A stretch of DNA of 64,000 nt from Hyphomicrobiales bacterium (GTDB lineage Bacteria; Pseudomonadota; Alphaproteobacteria; Rhizobiales; Rhizobiaceae). The translations under genes were made by a program, and so were the position numbers. The number at the start of each line of letters is the position of its first letter. Positions within the stretch are counted from its first letter, which is position 1. The notes below the pieces were generated by a model. That model saw nothing but the letters and a program-made list of their open reading frames with translations. It ran no database searches and had not been told where the DNA came from. Location of the stretch: NCBI GenBank assembly GCA_900473205.1, contig UCLB01000007.1:248001-312000 (forward strand), written 5' to 3'. Below are positions 33,453 through 43,004 of this stretch, one piece after another.

Positions 33453-34913
33453 ATGATTGATCTGTTTACGACTTATTGGCCCCACATATTGGCAACCCTG
33501 TCTATCATTATGGGTGCCAGTGCCGCCATTCATGCGACGATGACGAAGCAGGAGGTGCGCACGGCGTTGGGTTGGGTCGGGGTGATCCTGCTTTCGCCTG
33601 TCGTGGGGGCCGTGATTTACGGCATCGCCGGCATCAACCGCATCCGCCGCAGTACATTGGGACAGCAGCGCTCGTTGATGCATGGCACGATCATGGATCG
33701 CGTCGCCCGTTTCGATGCCGATCATGACCTCGTGGTGGAGCGTTTCGGTCGCCGTTTCGTCGCCATGAAAAACGTAGGCGACCGCGTTACCCGCAACGCC
33801 CTGACGACGGGCAACGAGATCGAACCGCTCATCTCCGGCGACATCGCCTATGCCGCCATGCTGGAAGCCATCAGCAACGCAAAACGATCCATCATTCTGG
33901 AAACCTATATCTTCGATCAGGATCGGATCGGTCTTCGTTTTGTGGAGGCCCTGGCGCAGGCGCGGGACCGCGGCGTCGAGGTGCGGGTGCTGGTGGATGC
34001 GGTTGGCGCGCGCTATTCCGTTCCCAGTATCATGCCAAGCCTCAAGAAAGCGGATATCCATGCCGCCGTTTTCAACGGCAACGTCATTATGGGATTGCGC
34101 CTGCCCTATGCCAATCTGAGAACGCACCGCAAGATTCTGGTGGTCGATGGGCGGATAGCCTTTACCGGCGGCATGAATATTCGCGAAGTCTTCACCGCCG
34201 AGTTTTCCGGCGACCGCCAGTCCCGCGACACCCATTTCAAGGTGAAAGGTCCGCTCGTCTCCGATCTGTTTACTGTTGCCGCTGAGGACTGGCGGTTCAC
34301 CACCCGTGAATTGCTCGATGGTCCGGTCTGGGATATCACCCTTCCCGGGGGCAAGCCCGGCTCAGCGGTGTTTGGCCGCGTGGTGCCATCGGGGCCGGAT
34401 AACAGCATCGAGACCAGCCACAAGATGCTCATGGGCGCGTTTTCGGTCGCGCGCTCGTCCATTCGCATCATGTCCCCCTATTTCCTGCCGGACAGGGAGC
34501 TGATTTCGGCGCTGACGACTGCCGCACGGCGCGGGGTGCAGGTCGATATCATCGTTCCCGCAAACAACAATCTGACGCTTGTCGACCATGCGATGACGGC
34601 GCAGTTCGATCAGATACTGAGAAGCCAGTGCCGCATCTGGCGTGCCACGGGCGCATTCAATCACTCCAAACTCCTCGTCATCGATGACCGCTGGTCCTAT
34701 GTCGGATCATCGAATCTCGATCCACGGTCATTGCGATTGAACTTTGAGGTGGACATAGAAGTTATCGATGACAGGTTCGCCCATGCGGTTTCCGAAAGAA
34801 TGGCGGAAGCCATGGAACAGGCGACGCCAGTGAAGCTGGAAGAACTGCGGGCAAGGCCATTTGTGCTGCGCCTGTTCGAACGGGTTTTATGGCTGGCATC
34901 GCCGTATCTTTAA
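33453..34913 (+). CDS. cardiolipin synthase, phospholipase D family
   Basis: This 486-residue protein has two N-terminal membrane segments (about 8-28 and 41-61), then two PLD/HKD motifs: His225-x-Lys227-x4-Asp232 in THRKILVVDG and His404-x-Lys406-x4-Asp411 in HSKLLVIDD. This layout is the bacterial cardiolipin synthase family (ClsA-like), which joins two phosphatidylglycerols or transfers phosphatidyl groups. Start 33453 has a weak ribosome site. The next gene on the same strand is an EEP-family hydrolase 79 bp away, and may be co-transcribed. Confidence 0.86.
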   Translation: MIDLFTTYWPHILATLSIIMGASAAIHATMTKQEVRTALGWVGVILLSPVVGAVIYGIAGINRIRRSTLGQQRSLMHGTIMDRVARFDADHDLVVERFGRRFVAMKNVGDRVTRNALTTGNEIEPLISGDIAYAAMLEAISNAKRSIILETYIFDQDRIGLRFVEALAQARDRGVEVRVLVDAVGARYSVPSIMPSLKKADIHAAVFNGNVIMGLRLPYANLRTHRKILVVDGRIAFTGGMNIREVFTAEFSGDRQSRDTHFKVKGPLVSDLFTVAAEDWRFTTRELLDGPVWDITLPGGKPGSAVFGRVVPSGPDNSIETSHKMLMGAFSVARSSIRIMSPYFLPDRELISALTTAARRGVQVDIIVPANNNLTLVDHAMTAQFDQILRSQCRIWRATGAFNHSKLLVIDDRWSYVGSSNLDPRSLRLNFEVDIEVIDDRFAHAVSERMAEAMEQATPVKLEELRARPFVLRLFERVLWLASPYL

Positions 34914-34992
34914 GGAGCCCGGCAAGACCGTCGTATATTCGCATTATAGCTTTGCGAAACCGGCTGAAGTGATTGAGGAATGAGGATTTTTG

Positions 34993-35820
34993 ATGCGAGA
35001 CAAGAAAATGATGCGCACGAAACCTGAAAGCCTTTCCTCGGTTCTCATCACATCCTTTCGCAATCGCAAAAAACGTCAGAGTGAAAGCGACACATGCAGC
35101 GAAGAGGGCTTTCCCGTCATTGCATCCTACAATGTCCATAAATGTGTCGGGCGGGATCGCAAATTCGATCCGGATCGTATCTGCCACGTCATTCAGGAAA
35201 TCGGTGCCGACATCATAGCCTTACAGGAAGCCGACAGCCGTTTCGGCGAACGTACGGGCTTGCTTGATCTTATCGGACTGGAGCGGGATTGCGGACTTGT
35301 TCCGGTTCCCATTGCGGCTGGCACGAAGGCGCATGGCTGGCACGGCAATGTCGTCTTGTTCAAGGAAGGTGCCGTTCGCGACGTGCACCGCCTCAAGCTT
35401 CCTGGTCTGGAACCTCGCGGGGCGCTGGTGGTGGAACTGGAACTGAAGCTGGGCGGAACGCTGCGCATCATCGCCGCACATTTCGGTCTGCTTCGCCACT
35501 CGCGCGCGCAACAGGCTAAAGCACTGGTGGAACTGTTGAGCACGCGTGACGAACAACCAACCATCCTGCTGGGCGATCTCAACGAGTGGCGATTGGGGAA
35601 TGGCTCTTCCCTCAATACATTCCGCGAAGCTTTCGGCACATTGCCGCCCGCCGTTCCAAGCTTTCCATCCGGCATGCCTGTTTTGGCCCTGGATCGGATC
35701 ATTTCCAACCGCGTTGGCCTGATCGATCATGTGACAGCGCATGATAGCGCGCTGTCACGCATCGCATCCGATCATCTGCCGCTGAAAGCCGCTATCCGAA
35801 CCGATATTCTTACCGCGTGA
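34993..35820 (+). CDS. endonuclease/exonuclease/phosphatase (EEP) family hydrolase
   Basis: This 275-residue protein lacks a signal peptide. The EEP fold is indicated by ASYNVHKCVGRDRKFD (~40-56), IALQEADSR (the Glu near 78), LLGDLNEWRLGN (Asp-x-Asn near 195) and the C-terminal SDHLPLKA. Members include DNases, sphingomyelinases and inositol phosphatases. In alphaproteobacteria, such genes often stand next to a cardiolipin synthase, as here, so a role with lipids is conceivable but unproven. ATG 34993, after GAGGA, is preferred over the preceding TTG. Confidence 0.8.
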   Translation: MRDKKMMRTKPESLSSVLITSFRNRKKRQSESDTCSEEGFPVIASYNVHKCVGRDRKFDPDRICHVIQEIGADIIALQEADSRFGERTGLLDLIGLERDCGLVPVPIAAGTKAHGWHGNVVLFKEGAVRDVHRLKLPGLEPRGALVVELELKLGGTLRIIAAHFGLLRHSRAQQAKALVELLSTRDEQPTILLGDLNEWRLGNGSSLNTFREAFGTLPPAVPSFPSGMPVLALDRIISNRVGLIDHVTAHDSALSRIASDHLPLKAAIRTDILTA

Positions 35821-35851
35821 AAAGGCGGGGCAGCCAGCTGCGCCCGCCTTT
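35821..35851. terminator. strong bidirectional terminator
   Basis: AAAGGCGGG pairs perfectly with CCCGCCTTT and an inner GCAGC-ca-GCTGC stem extends it. It sits between the convergent EEP hydrolase and Gfo/Idh genes, with the A/T flanks acting as T runs in both directions. Confidence 0.85.
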
Positions 35852-35856
35852 AGCCA

Positions 35857-36990
35857 TCAGCGAAGCAGCGATTGTGCTTCCTCGATACCCAATGCCGCTG
35901 GCTGGGTGCAGGTTGTGGTCAGCTCGATGAAGCGACCCTCTTCACCCGATTTCAGGATCGATGTCATCACGTCGATGCCGTGCAGCGAACGATCCAGCGA
36001 GCACCGTGCATCGCGTCCCTCGGTCAATGCAATGGCCATGTCTGCCAGACCTGCCGTGCGATAGTTCGCGCGCGCACCGTTCGGGCTTTCCTGATTGGCT
36101 ATGCCAAAGGGATGATCCCAGTTTTCGAGTGGCTTGATGTCCTTGTCGCGACCGCTGGCCTCGACAACACCCCCGAAGAAGTTGGGATCCGGCACATAAA
36201 TCGAACCTTCAGTGCCATATAGCTCCATGTTGGCATGGCGATGAGACCAGACGTCCCAGCTGGCTGAGAGCGTGATCGTCGCGCCATTTACGAATTCCAG
36301 AAGGGCATGGATATTCGTAGGCGTTTCGACTGGAATGATCTGACCGTTCAGCGGCTGGCTGGTGACCGTACGGGTCGGATTCGCCATCGAGGTCAAGGCA
36401 CCAACGCGTTTGACGGGGCCGATCAGATTGATGAGATTGGCGATGTAATAGGGGCCAAGATCAAGGATCGGGCCGCCACCGGCGAGAAAAAAGAAGCCGG
36501 GGTTGGGGTGCCACATTTCCATGCCGGGGCTCATGACATGGCATGTGCCGGATGTGATGCGCCCAACCTTGCCCTCATCGATATATTTGCGGGCAAGCTG
36601 GTGCGCGCCACCGAGAAACGTGTCCGGTGCGCAACCGACGGCGAGCTTCTTTTCCATCGCGATACGCCGCAGTTCTTCGCCTTCTTCCAGCGTCAGCACA
36701 AGCGGCTTTTCCGAGTAAACATGTTTGCCCGCTTCGAGAATGGCCTTCGAGACACCAAAGTGGGCGGATGGGATGGTGAGGTTCACCACCACATCGATTT
36801 CGTCGTTCTGAAGCAGCTCCTCGATGGATTGCGCTTTGACACCGTATTCTTCAGCTCTCAGCTCTGCGGCACTGCGGTTAAGGTCTGCGCAGGCCAGAAC
36901 TTTCAGGCCCCTGAAAAGCGGGGAGAGCGAAAAATAGGTCGTTGAGATATTGCCGCATCCAATGATGCCGACGCCAAGTTCCTTGGCCAT
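35857..36990 (-). CDS. Gfo/Idh/MocA-family dehydrogenase
   Basis: This 377-residue NAD(P)-dependent oxidoreductase has the Rossmann VGIIGCGNISTTYF (~8-21) and the family motif YSEKPLVLTLEEGEEL with the conserved Glu-Lys-Pro (~95). The C-terminal beta-domain follows (GGGPILDLGPYYIANLINLIGPVKRV). It typically oxidises a sugar or inositol hydroxyl to the keto form. It is the last gene of the sugar-import operon, 22 bp after a TIM-barrel isomerase. ATG 36990 has GGAG eight bases upstream; the frame's earlier start lacks it. The substrate is not decided. Confidence 0.85.
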   Translation of the reverse strand: MAKELGVGIIGCGNISTTYFSLSPLFRGLKVLACADLNRSAAELRAEEYGVKAQSIEELLQNDEIDVVVNLTIPSAHFGVSKAILEAGKHVYSEKPLVLTLEEGEELRRIAMEKKLAVGCAPDTFLGGAHQLARKYIDEGKVGRITSGTCHVMSPGMEMWHPNPGFFFLAGGGPILDLGPYYIANLINLIGPVKRVGALTSMANPTRTVTSQPLNGQIIPVETPTNIHALLEFVNGATITLSASWDVWSHRHANMELYGTEGSIYVPDPNFFGGVVEASGRDKDIKPLENWDHPFGIANQESPNGARANYRTAGLADMAIALTEGRDARCSLDRSLHGIDVMTSILKSGEEGRFIELTTTCTQPAALGIEEAQSLLR

Positions 36991-37012
36991 GAATGTCACT
37001 CCGGATTTTGGA

Positions 37013-37774
37013 TTAGTAGCTGTTGAAGGATGCGATCGATCGGGTGATCAAACGGTCGACATCCTTCGGATTGTCATGTTCGACGACATAATATTTGACG
37101 GCGGTTTTCTTCAGCACATCGACAAGGCCTTTCCAGTCCACCGTGCCGTGGCCAACATCCGCCCAGCCGTCTTCATCCGTATTTTCACCGGCTGGCGCGA
37201 TGTCCTTCACATGCACAGCCGTGATGCGGCTGGCGTAACGCTCAATCCATTCAAGCGGATCGGCTTTGCCGCGGATGATCCAGGCGATGTCCGCTTCCCA
37301 CTCCAGCTCAGGCCCGCCTTCAAAGATTTGCTCCTGTGGCGTGGAGCCGTCTTCCAGCTTCACGAATTCGAAATCGTGGTTGTGCCAGCCAAATGCCAGA
37401 CCTGCGTCGCGGTAGGGCTTGGCAGCTTCCTGAAGGCGCTTGCCGAAAGCCAGCCAGCCGACGGCGTCGGTTGGGCGCTGATCGGGCATGAGGTGAGGGC
37501 AATAGATCGTTTCAACGCCCAGAATTTTCGCGATGTTCAGCGCTTTCTGCGGCTCTTTCTCCAGCATGTCCAAACCGAAATGGCCGGTCGGCATGGTCAG
37601 ATTGTTGGCATCGAGATCGCTGCGCAGAGCTTTCAGGGCGGCATCGTCCATTGTGCCGTAAATGCCGCCGAAGCCTTCGACATGGGCGTAGCCTGCCGCT
37701 GAAAGCTTCTTGAGAATATCCGAAAGCGGCGGGAAGTTGCGCGCGCTGTAAAGTTGAAAGCCGAGTTTCGTCAT
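37013..37774 (-). CDS. sugar phosphate isomerase/epimerase-like TIM-barrel protein
   Basis: This 253-residue AP-endonuclease-2/xylose-isomerase-like TIM barrel (as in IolE/IolI and keto-sugar hydratases) opens with LGFQLYSARNFPPLSDILKKLSAAGYAHVEGFGG. Metal-ligand candidates are the Glu in HNHDFEFV and WEADIAWI, the His in VHVKDI and the C-terminal VVEHDN. AGGAGAG precedes the ATG at 37774. With the Gfo/Idh dehydrogenase, it could interconvert or eliminate a 3-keto-glycoside or inositol-like intermediate (inference from operon context). Confidence 0.8.
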   Translation of the reverse strand: MTKLGFQLYSARNFPPLSDILKKLSAAGYAHVEGFGGIYGTMDDAALKALRSDLDANNLTMPTGHFGLDMLEKEPQKALNIAKILGVETIYCPHLMPDQRPTDAVGWLAFGKRLQEAAKPYRDAGLAFGWHNHDFEFVKLEDGSTPQEQIFEGGPELEWEADIAWIIRGKADPLEWIERYASRITAVHVKDIAPAGENTDEDGWADVGHGTVDWKGLVDVLKKTAVKYYVVEHDNPKDVDRLITRSIASFNSY

Positions 37775-37822
37775 CTGTCTCTCCTGACATTGGGACGGTG
37801 TCTGGTGGAATGAAGGATTGTC

Positions 37823-38911
37823 TTAGATGCGCTCTTCCGTCGTCGCATCGAACAGTGAGGCCATGGACATATCGAAGGCGAGCTTGACCTTCGTTCCGGG
37901 CGAGAAGCGCCGGTGGCCGCCAACGCGAACCGAAAGCGTGTGGCCAGCAAGCTTGAGCCAGATAAGGTTATCCGCACCCATCGGCTCTTCGATATCGACC
38001 ACGGCATCATGAATATCGCCGCCGGTGATGTCGTTATCGACCCGCACATGCTCCGGACGCACGCCGAGAACGGCAGGGGTTCCTGCGGTGAGTGGCGTGG
38101 AGGCATCATATCCATCGAGGGTGAAGCTGACGCCATTGGCCAGGAATTCGACCTTGCCGTTTTTCTCAGCCAGTTCGCCGCGCAGGAAATTCATGGACGG
38201 GGAACCAATGAAACCGGCAACGAACAGGTTCTTCGGCTTGTTGTAAATCGAAATCGGATCATCCAACTGCTGGATGACACCGCTTTTCATAATGGCGATG
38301 CGGTCTGCCAGCGTCAGCGCCTCGATCTGGTCATGCGTGACGTAGATCATTGTGTTTTTCAGCGACTGATGGAGCCGTTTGATTTCTACGCGCAGTTCCG
38401 AGCGCAGTTTTGCATCAAGGTTGGACAGGGGCTCATCGAACAGGAACACATCCACATCTCGCACCAATGCGCGGCCGATGGCGACACGCTGACGCTGCCC
38501 CCCCGAAAGCTCGGCGGGCTTTCTTTTCAACAGCGGCTCGATCTGGAGAATGCCCGCCGCGCGCTTCACGCGCCGGTCGATCTCATCCTTCGGTACTTTG
38601 GCCACTTGCAGGCCGAAGGAGAGGTTTTTTTCCACCGTCATCTGCGGGTAGAGCGCGTAAGACTGGAACACCATACCGATGCCGCGATCTTTCGGCTCTT
38701 CCCAGGTGACGTTGCGATCCTTGATGAAGATCTGACCTTCCGTCGGCTCCAGAAGTCCGGCAATGCAATTGAGCAATGTGGATTTTCCGCAGCCGGACGA
38801 GCCGAGAAGAACGAGAAACTCACCTTCGTAAATATCGAGATTGAGGTCTGTCAGCACGTTGACCGCACCGAATGACAAAGACAGGTCGCGAATGGAGACG
38901 CTTTTATTCAT
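37823..38911 (-). CDS. sugar ABC ATPase, UgpC/MsmK type
   Basis: This 362-residue ATPase has Walker A GSSGCGKST (~37-45), signature LSGGQRQRVAIGRAL (~133-147), Walker B VFLFDEPLSNLDAKLR and the H-loop IYVTHDQIEALTLADR. The C-terminal MalK-type OB/TOBE domain (~235-362) is VLGVRPEHVRVDN…TLSVRVGGHRRFSPGTKVKLAF. It energises the CUT1 permeases encoded just upstream, five bases away. This ATPase type often serves several sugar importers. Confidence 0.88.
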   Translation of the reverse strand: MNKSVSIRDLSLSFGAVNVLTDLNLDIYEGEFLVLLGSSGCGKSTLLNCIAGLLEPTEGQIFIKDRNVTWEEPKDRGIGMVFQSYALYPQMTVEKNLSFGLQVAKVPKDEIDRRVKRAAGILQIEPLLKRKPAELSGGQRQRVAIGRALVRDVDVFLFDEPLSNLDAKLRSELRVEIKRLHQSLKNTMIYVTHDQIEALTLADRIAIMKSGVIQQLDDPISIYNKPKNLFVAGFIGSPSMNFLRGELAEKNGKVEFLANGVSFTLDGYDASTPLTAGTPAVLGVRPEHVRVDNDITGGDIHDAVVDIEEPMGADNLIWLKLAGHTLSVRVGGHRRFSPGTKVKLAFDMSMASLFDATTEERI

Positions 38912-38916
38912 GAAGC

Positions 38917-39858
38917 TTAACCCTTGACTGCGCCTGCGGCGATGCCGCGGACAAAAAGTCTGCCTGAAACGAAATAGACGAACAGCGGAACGGCACCGGT
39001 GAGAAGGGTTGCCGCCATGTTGACGTTGTATTCCTTCACGCCTTGAACCGAGTTGACGATATTGTTGAGCTGAACCGTCATCGGGTAATATTCCGGTCTG
39101 GTGAAGACGACGCCGAACAGGAAGTCGTTCCAGATACCGGTAACCTGCAAAATCATGGCCACCACGAAAATCGGCAGCGACATGGGCGCCATGATGCGGA
39201 AATAGATTTGCCAGAAATTGGCACCATCGATACGTGCCGCCTTGAACAACTCCTCCGGCAGACCGGCAAAGTAGTTGCGGAACAGCAGCGTGAGGATCGG
39301 CATGCCGAAAATCGTATGAACGATGACAAGTCCCGTAAGCGTGCCGTAGATACCCAGTTCACGCAACACGATCACGATGGGATAGATCATGACCTGATAG
39401 GGAATGAACGCACCGATGATGAGAATGGAAAAGAAGAACTCAGACCCTTTGAACTTCCAGTTTGCCAACGCATAACCGCTAACTGAAGCGATCACGATCG
39501 ATACGATGGTGGACGGGATCATGATCCGCACGGAGTTCCAGAAACCGCGCGACAAGCCATCGCAGTTCAAGCCCGTGCAGGCATTGGCCCAGGCCTTGAC
39601 CCAAGGTTCGAAGGTGATTTCCAGCGGTGGGGCGAAGATATTGCCCATACGGATTTCCGGCATGCCCTTCAGCGATGTAACGACCATCACGTAAAGCGGC
39701 AGCAGGTAATAGAGAGCAGCAACGGTCAGCGTGCCGTAGAGTATGATATTGCGTCGGGACAAGCGCTTGCGCGGTTTACGTCCGCGCGGACCGCTGACGT
39801 CATTCGAAACGGCATCCACGCCTGCGGCAACAGTGTTAAGCGTCGAGATATTAGCCAC
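38917..39858 (-). CDS. CUT1 sugar ABC permease, MalG-like
   Basis: This 313-residue inner-membrane permease has six predicted membrane segments after a basic N-terminus (KPRKRLSRRNIILYG). The EAA loop is ELFKAARIDGANFWQIYFRIMAPMSLP (about 203-229). The GTG at 39858 has GGAGGG 8 bp upstream and overlaps the other permease gene by eight bases; a TTG at 39873 is less likely. It pairs with the MalF-like permease encoded upstream to import the sugar. Confidence 0.86.
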   Translation of the reverse strand: MANISTLNTVAAGVDAVSNDVSGPRGRKPRKRLSRRNIILYGTLTVAALYYLLPLYVMVVTSLKGMPEIRMGNIFAPPLEITFEPWVKAWANACTGLNCDGLSRGFWNSVRIMIPSTIVSIVIASVSGYALANWKFKGSEFFFSILIIGAFIPYQVMIYPIVIVLRELGIYGTLTGLVIVHTIFGMPILTLLFRNYFAGLPEELFKAARIDGANFWQIYFRIMAPMSLPIFVVAMILQVTGIWNDFLFGVVFTRPEYYPMTVQLNNIVNSVQGVKEYNVNMAATLLTGAVPLFVYFVSGRLFVRGIAAGAVKG

Positions 39859-40753
39859 GCTTGCGCCCTCCAAATTCGAGGTAAGCCCATGGAACGATAA
39901 TGATGGCGACGGTGAGCAGCATCATGGTGGAAGCGGCAAAGCCCTGCCCCAAATTCTGCGCCTGGAACATGTAGTCATAGACATATTTCGCAGGCACTTC
40001 CGATGCGATGCCGGGACCGCCGCTGGTTTGCGCGACAACGAGATCGTAGACCTTGACGATGCCGCTGGCGATGATGACCAGCGTGGTGATGAAGACGGGG
40101 CGCATCATGGGAATAACGATGAGAATATAGGTCTTCCACATGGGAATGCCGTCCACTCGCGATGCCTTCCAGATGTCCTCATCGATGCCGCGCAGACCCG
40201 CAAGCATAAGGCACATCACAAGACCTGTTCCCTGCCACAGCGCGGCAATGAGAATACCGTAGATAACGAGCTGGGAATTATAGAGCGGGTCGAATGTGAA
40301 GCTTTCCCAGCCCATAGACCGTACCACGGACTGGATGCCGAATTCCGGGTTCAACAGCCATTGCCAGACGAGACCGGTGACGATGAAGGACAAGGCAAAG
40401 GGATAAAGGAAGATCGTTCGGAACGTATTTTCAAACCGAATTTTCTGGTCCATCAACGCTGCCAGCACGAAGCCGATGACAAGGCTGAAGATCAACGAAA
40501 GAATACCGTAAATAGCCAGATTCTGGATGGAAATAATCCAGCGCGGTGCGGCCCACAAACGCTCATATTGCTCGAAGCCGATAAAGTTCGCACGCGGCAA
40601 CAGCTTGGAATTGGTAAAGGAATAAACGACTGTCCAGATCGTTCCGCCCAGGAAGATGACCATCGCGGTCAGGATCATGGGTATCGATGCAATCTTAGAA
40701 TTCAGATTGCGGAACAGCTGGTTTGGACGACCAGAATGGCTTTTGACTGCCAT
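39851..40753 (-). CDS. CUT1 sugar ABC permease, MalF-like
   Basis: This 300-residue inner-membrane permease has about six membrane segments, starting with IASIPMILTAMVIFLGGTIWTVVYSF (~22-47). The EAA loop is GIDEDIWKASRVDGIPMWKTYILIVIPMMRPVF (~185-217). ATG 40753 lies six bases after GGGAG. It partners the MalG-like permease encoded next. The first two bases of its stop region overlap the next gene's GTG, so the two are translated together. Confidence 0.86.
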   Translation of the reverse strand: MAVKSHSGRPNQLFRNLNSKIASIPMILTAMVIFLGGTIWTVVYSFTNSKLLPRANFIGFEQYERLWAAPRWIISIQNLAIYGILSLIFSLVIGFVLAALMDQKIRFENTFRTIFLYPFALSFIVTGLVWQWLLNPEFGIQSVVRSMGWESFTFDPLYNSQLVIYGILIAALWQGTGLVMCLMLAGLRGIDEDIWKASRVDGIPMWKTYILIVIPMMRPVFITTLVIIASGIVKVYDLVVAQTSGGPGIASEVPAKYVYDYMFQAQNLGQGFAASTMMLLTVAIIIVPWAYLEFGGRKRG

Positions 40754-40905
40754 GACCACTCCCTATCAATCATAATGGTTGATTGTGCAGCGGGTAGCTT
40801 GCAGCCATTCCGCGGCACATTTCCAGACACGCCACAACAGCGTTTTAAGGTCTGGCAAGGAGGTGTCTGAACCGTGAGGCGAACCGCCCGGTTCAGACAG
40901 TACAA

Positions 40906-42141
40906 TCAATCTGCAGAAGAGATGATGTCAGCGAAACGCTTCTGGGCCGCTTCAGCCGTCAGAGATGCGTTGGCGAAAAACTCCGCCATCAAATCTTCCT
41001 TCTGCTTTTGCGTATCAGCGGAAATCAGCTGATCAGTGCTGGGAAGAACGCTGCCCTTCGCCAGAATGGCCAAGCCCTTTTTCATGCAGTCATTGGCCGC
41101 ACCAAGGTCAACATCGCCTCTGATCGGCAAAGAACCCTTCTTCAGGTTGAACGCAACCTGTGTCTTGGGATCGACAATGACTTCGGCAAGAACTTCCTGC
41201 GCCTTTGACTTGGCTTCATCCTTCAGCAGCGGGAAATAGAAAGCGTCACCATTGGCTGTCAAATATTCATTGAGGCCGAGACCTGGAAGGCAAGTATAGT
41301 CCGTGCCGGCTTTCTGATTGGCAAGCTGAAACTCGCCCTGCGCCCAGTCACCCATGATCTGACCGCCTGCTTTACCGGTGATGACCATGTTGGTTGCCTG
41401 GTTCCAGTCCTGAACGTTCGAACCCTTGGTCAGCTTGCGGGCTTCGTCGGCAGCAGCGAAGATTTTCTGCATGTCCGCGCCAGCGGCGACGTCAGCGTCC
41501 TTATCCTTATAGACTTTTTCGTAAAGGTCTTTACCGCCCAGCGAAATCATCAGCGTGTCAAACAGACCGTTGGCCTGCCAAGCCTGCCCACCCAGAGCGA
41601 GTGGCTGAATGCCAGCCTTTTGAAGCGCTGGGGCTGCGGCAATGAATTCAGTCCAGTTTTTCGGAACTTCAACGCCAGCCTTTTTGAATGCAGCATTGGA
41701 AAGCCACAACCACTGCCAGGAGTGAATATTGACAGGCGCACAGTAAATCTTGCCATCTATAGTGCAGCTATCCAGCAAACTGGCCGGCTTGATGACCTCT
41801 TTCCAGTTGCCTTTTTCCGCAACATCCGTGAGATCCCGCATCAGACCCGACTGAACGAGTTCTTCTGCCTGACGCCCATGGTTGAATTGGGTTGCACCCA
41901 TCGGGTCACCGCCGGTGATGCGGCTGATCATAATTGGCCTTGCGGTACCACCGGAACCCGCAATTGCGCCATCGATCCATTTATTTCCAGTTGCATCAAA
42001 CGCCTTGGCCAGCTCTCCCACCGCGGCGGCTTCACCACCCGATGTCCACCAGTGCGTCACTTCAAGGTCAGTGGCTCCGGCTATACCCGCCGGAAGCATG
42101 ACACCAGCCGCCAAGGCGGCCAAAATAGAACGAATGCGCAT
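40906..42141 (-). CDS. sugar ABC transporter binding protein, glucose/mannose type
   Basis: This 411-residue exported protein has a signal peptide ending AGIAGA (~23) before TDLEVTHWWTSGGEAAAVGELAKAF, the usual opening of family-1 extracellular solute-binding proteins. The motif APVNIHSWQWLWLSNAAFKKAGVEVPKNWTEF (~136-167) resembles glucose/mannose-binding proteins of CUT1 systems. GGAGGAG precedes the ATG. It is the first gene of the operon; a gap of 152 bp (with no hairpin found) separates it from the permeases. The exact sugar is not known. Confidence 0.87.
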   Translation of the reverse strand: MRIRSILAALAAGVMLPAGIAGATDLEVTHWWTSGGEAAAVGELAKAFDATGNKWIDGAIAGSGGTARPIMISRITGGDPMGATQFNHGRQAEELVQSGLMRDLTDVAEKGNWKEVIKPASLLDSCTIDGKIYCAPVNIHSWQWLWLSNAAFKKAGVEVPKNWTEFIAAAPALQKAGIQPLALGGQAWQANGLFDTLMISLGGKDLYEKVYKDKDADVAAGADMQKIFAAADEARKLTKGSNVQDWNQATNMVITGKAGGQIMGDWAQGEFQLANQKAGTDYTCLPGLGLNEYLTANGDAFYFPLLKDEAKSKAQEVLAEVIVDPKTQVAFNLKKGSLPIRGDVDLGAANDCMKKGLAILAKGSVLPSTDQLISADTQKQKEDLMAEFFANASLTAEAAQKRFADIISSAD

Positions 42142-43004
42142 GAGTCTCCTCCCTCACTGAAACGTTGCCGTAAAAACCTATGCGAAACATCATGGTTCTG
42201 CAACAGCATGATTGATAAAAAAACTGTGCGCTCCATAAGCCAATAAAATCAATATATTGGATGTAAGGCGCGGACCGGAATTGCGATAGCCGTGGTGGCG
42301 ACTAGGCGAATTGGAGCCGAGATCACGACAAAAACTATTAAAGGTCGCTGGTTCTTAAATTCCATTATCGATGGACACATTTATTTAAGAGGAGATCAAA
42401 TTGGAAACATGTATTGCAGCAGATTTCATCGCATCGGAGCGGCTGTAAAAACCCGAAAATACAAATCAAATTTAAACAACCGAAGCCAGACGTGATGTAT
42501 ATCAAAAGTAGTGAAAAACATATTTTTGAAAGATTTCAACAAATTAAGGCGATATCGCCACAACTCTTAAAATACATGCGACTAATCGCAACCGCAATTA
42601 ACCACGCCTTAACCAATCAAACGATATCAATAAGCTAATATGATAGCTATGCAAAACACATAATGACGACGGTCATGAGTGCGCCGCTATCGTGACGAGT
42701 TGCATGACGCCAACTCGAATTTCAAAAATGTATCGATTTGGAACGCTTTCTTGCTTTGGCAGGGACGGCGAAGTCGTGGACGTTTCTGAATTTCATTGGG
42801 CTCTACCAAAGACTTACTTTGGTGGCGAAAGACTTGTCTTTCACGTCGTGCTCGCCGCCCCGTGCCATTCCGCTTGAGACCCGACCTATCGCCGCAAGGC
42901 CTCCAGAATGCAGCCATTGCAGGATTGCAGGACCGCGTCCGGCATCAAGCAACATGCACGCGAAAATAGAATCGAAGACGATCGAGGATGTTTAGGAAAA
43001 ACTG
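42142..43004. other. 863-bp gap between sugar operon and chemotaxis operon
   Basis: No credible gene was found. Several short open frames (for example 42738-42995 and 42687-42917 on opposite strands) overlap each other and show no family. The left half is AT-rich. ATCATG (42189) and CATGAT (42207) form an inverted repeat 12 bp apart near the binding-protein gene. The right end has AGGAAA before the STAS start. It should hold both divergent promoters. Nothing else stands out. Confidence 0.5.

Noticed and set aside
33263-33460. 65-codon frame between the L,D-transpeptidase and cardiolipin synthase genes
   Set aside because: It overlaps the synthase start, has no ribosome site and unusual composition.
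37913-38875. 320-codon plus-strand frame opposite the sugar ATPase
   Set aside because: Antisense shadow; the ATPase on the other strand has all its motifs.
42738-42995. 85-codon frame before the chemotaxis operon
   Set aside because: It overlaps other short frames, has no ribosome site and no family. It is listed only as part of the gap.
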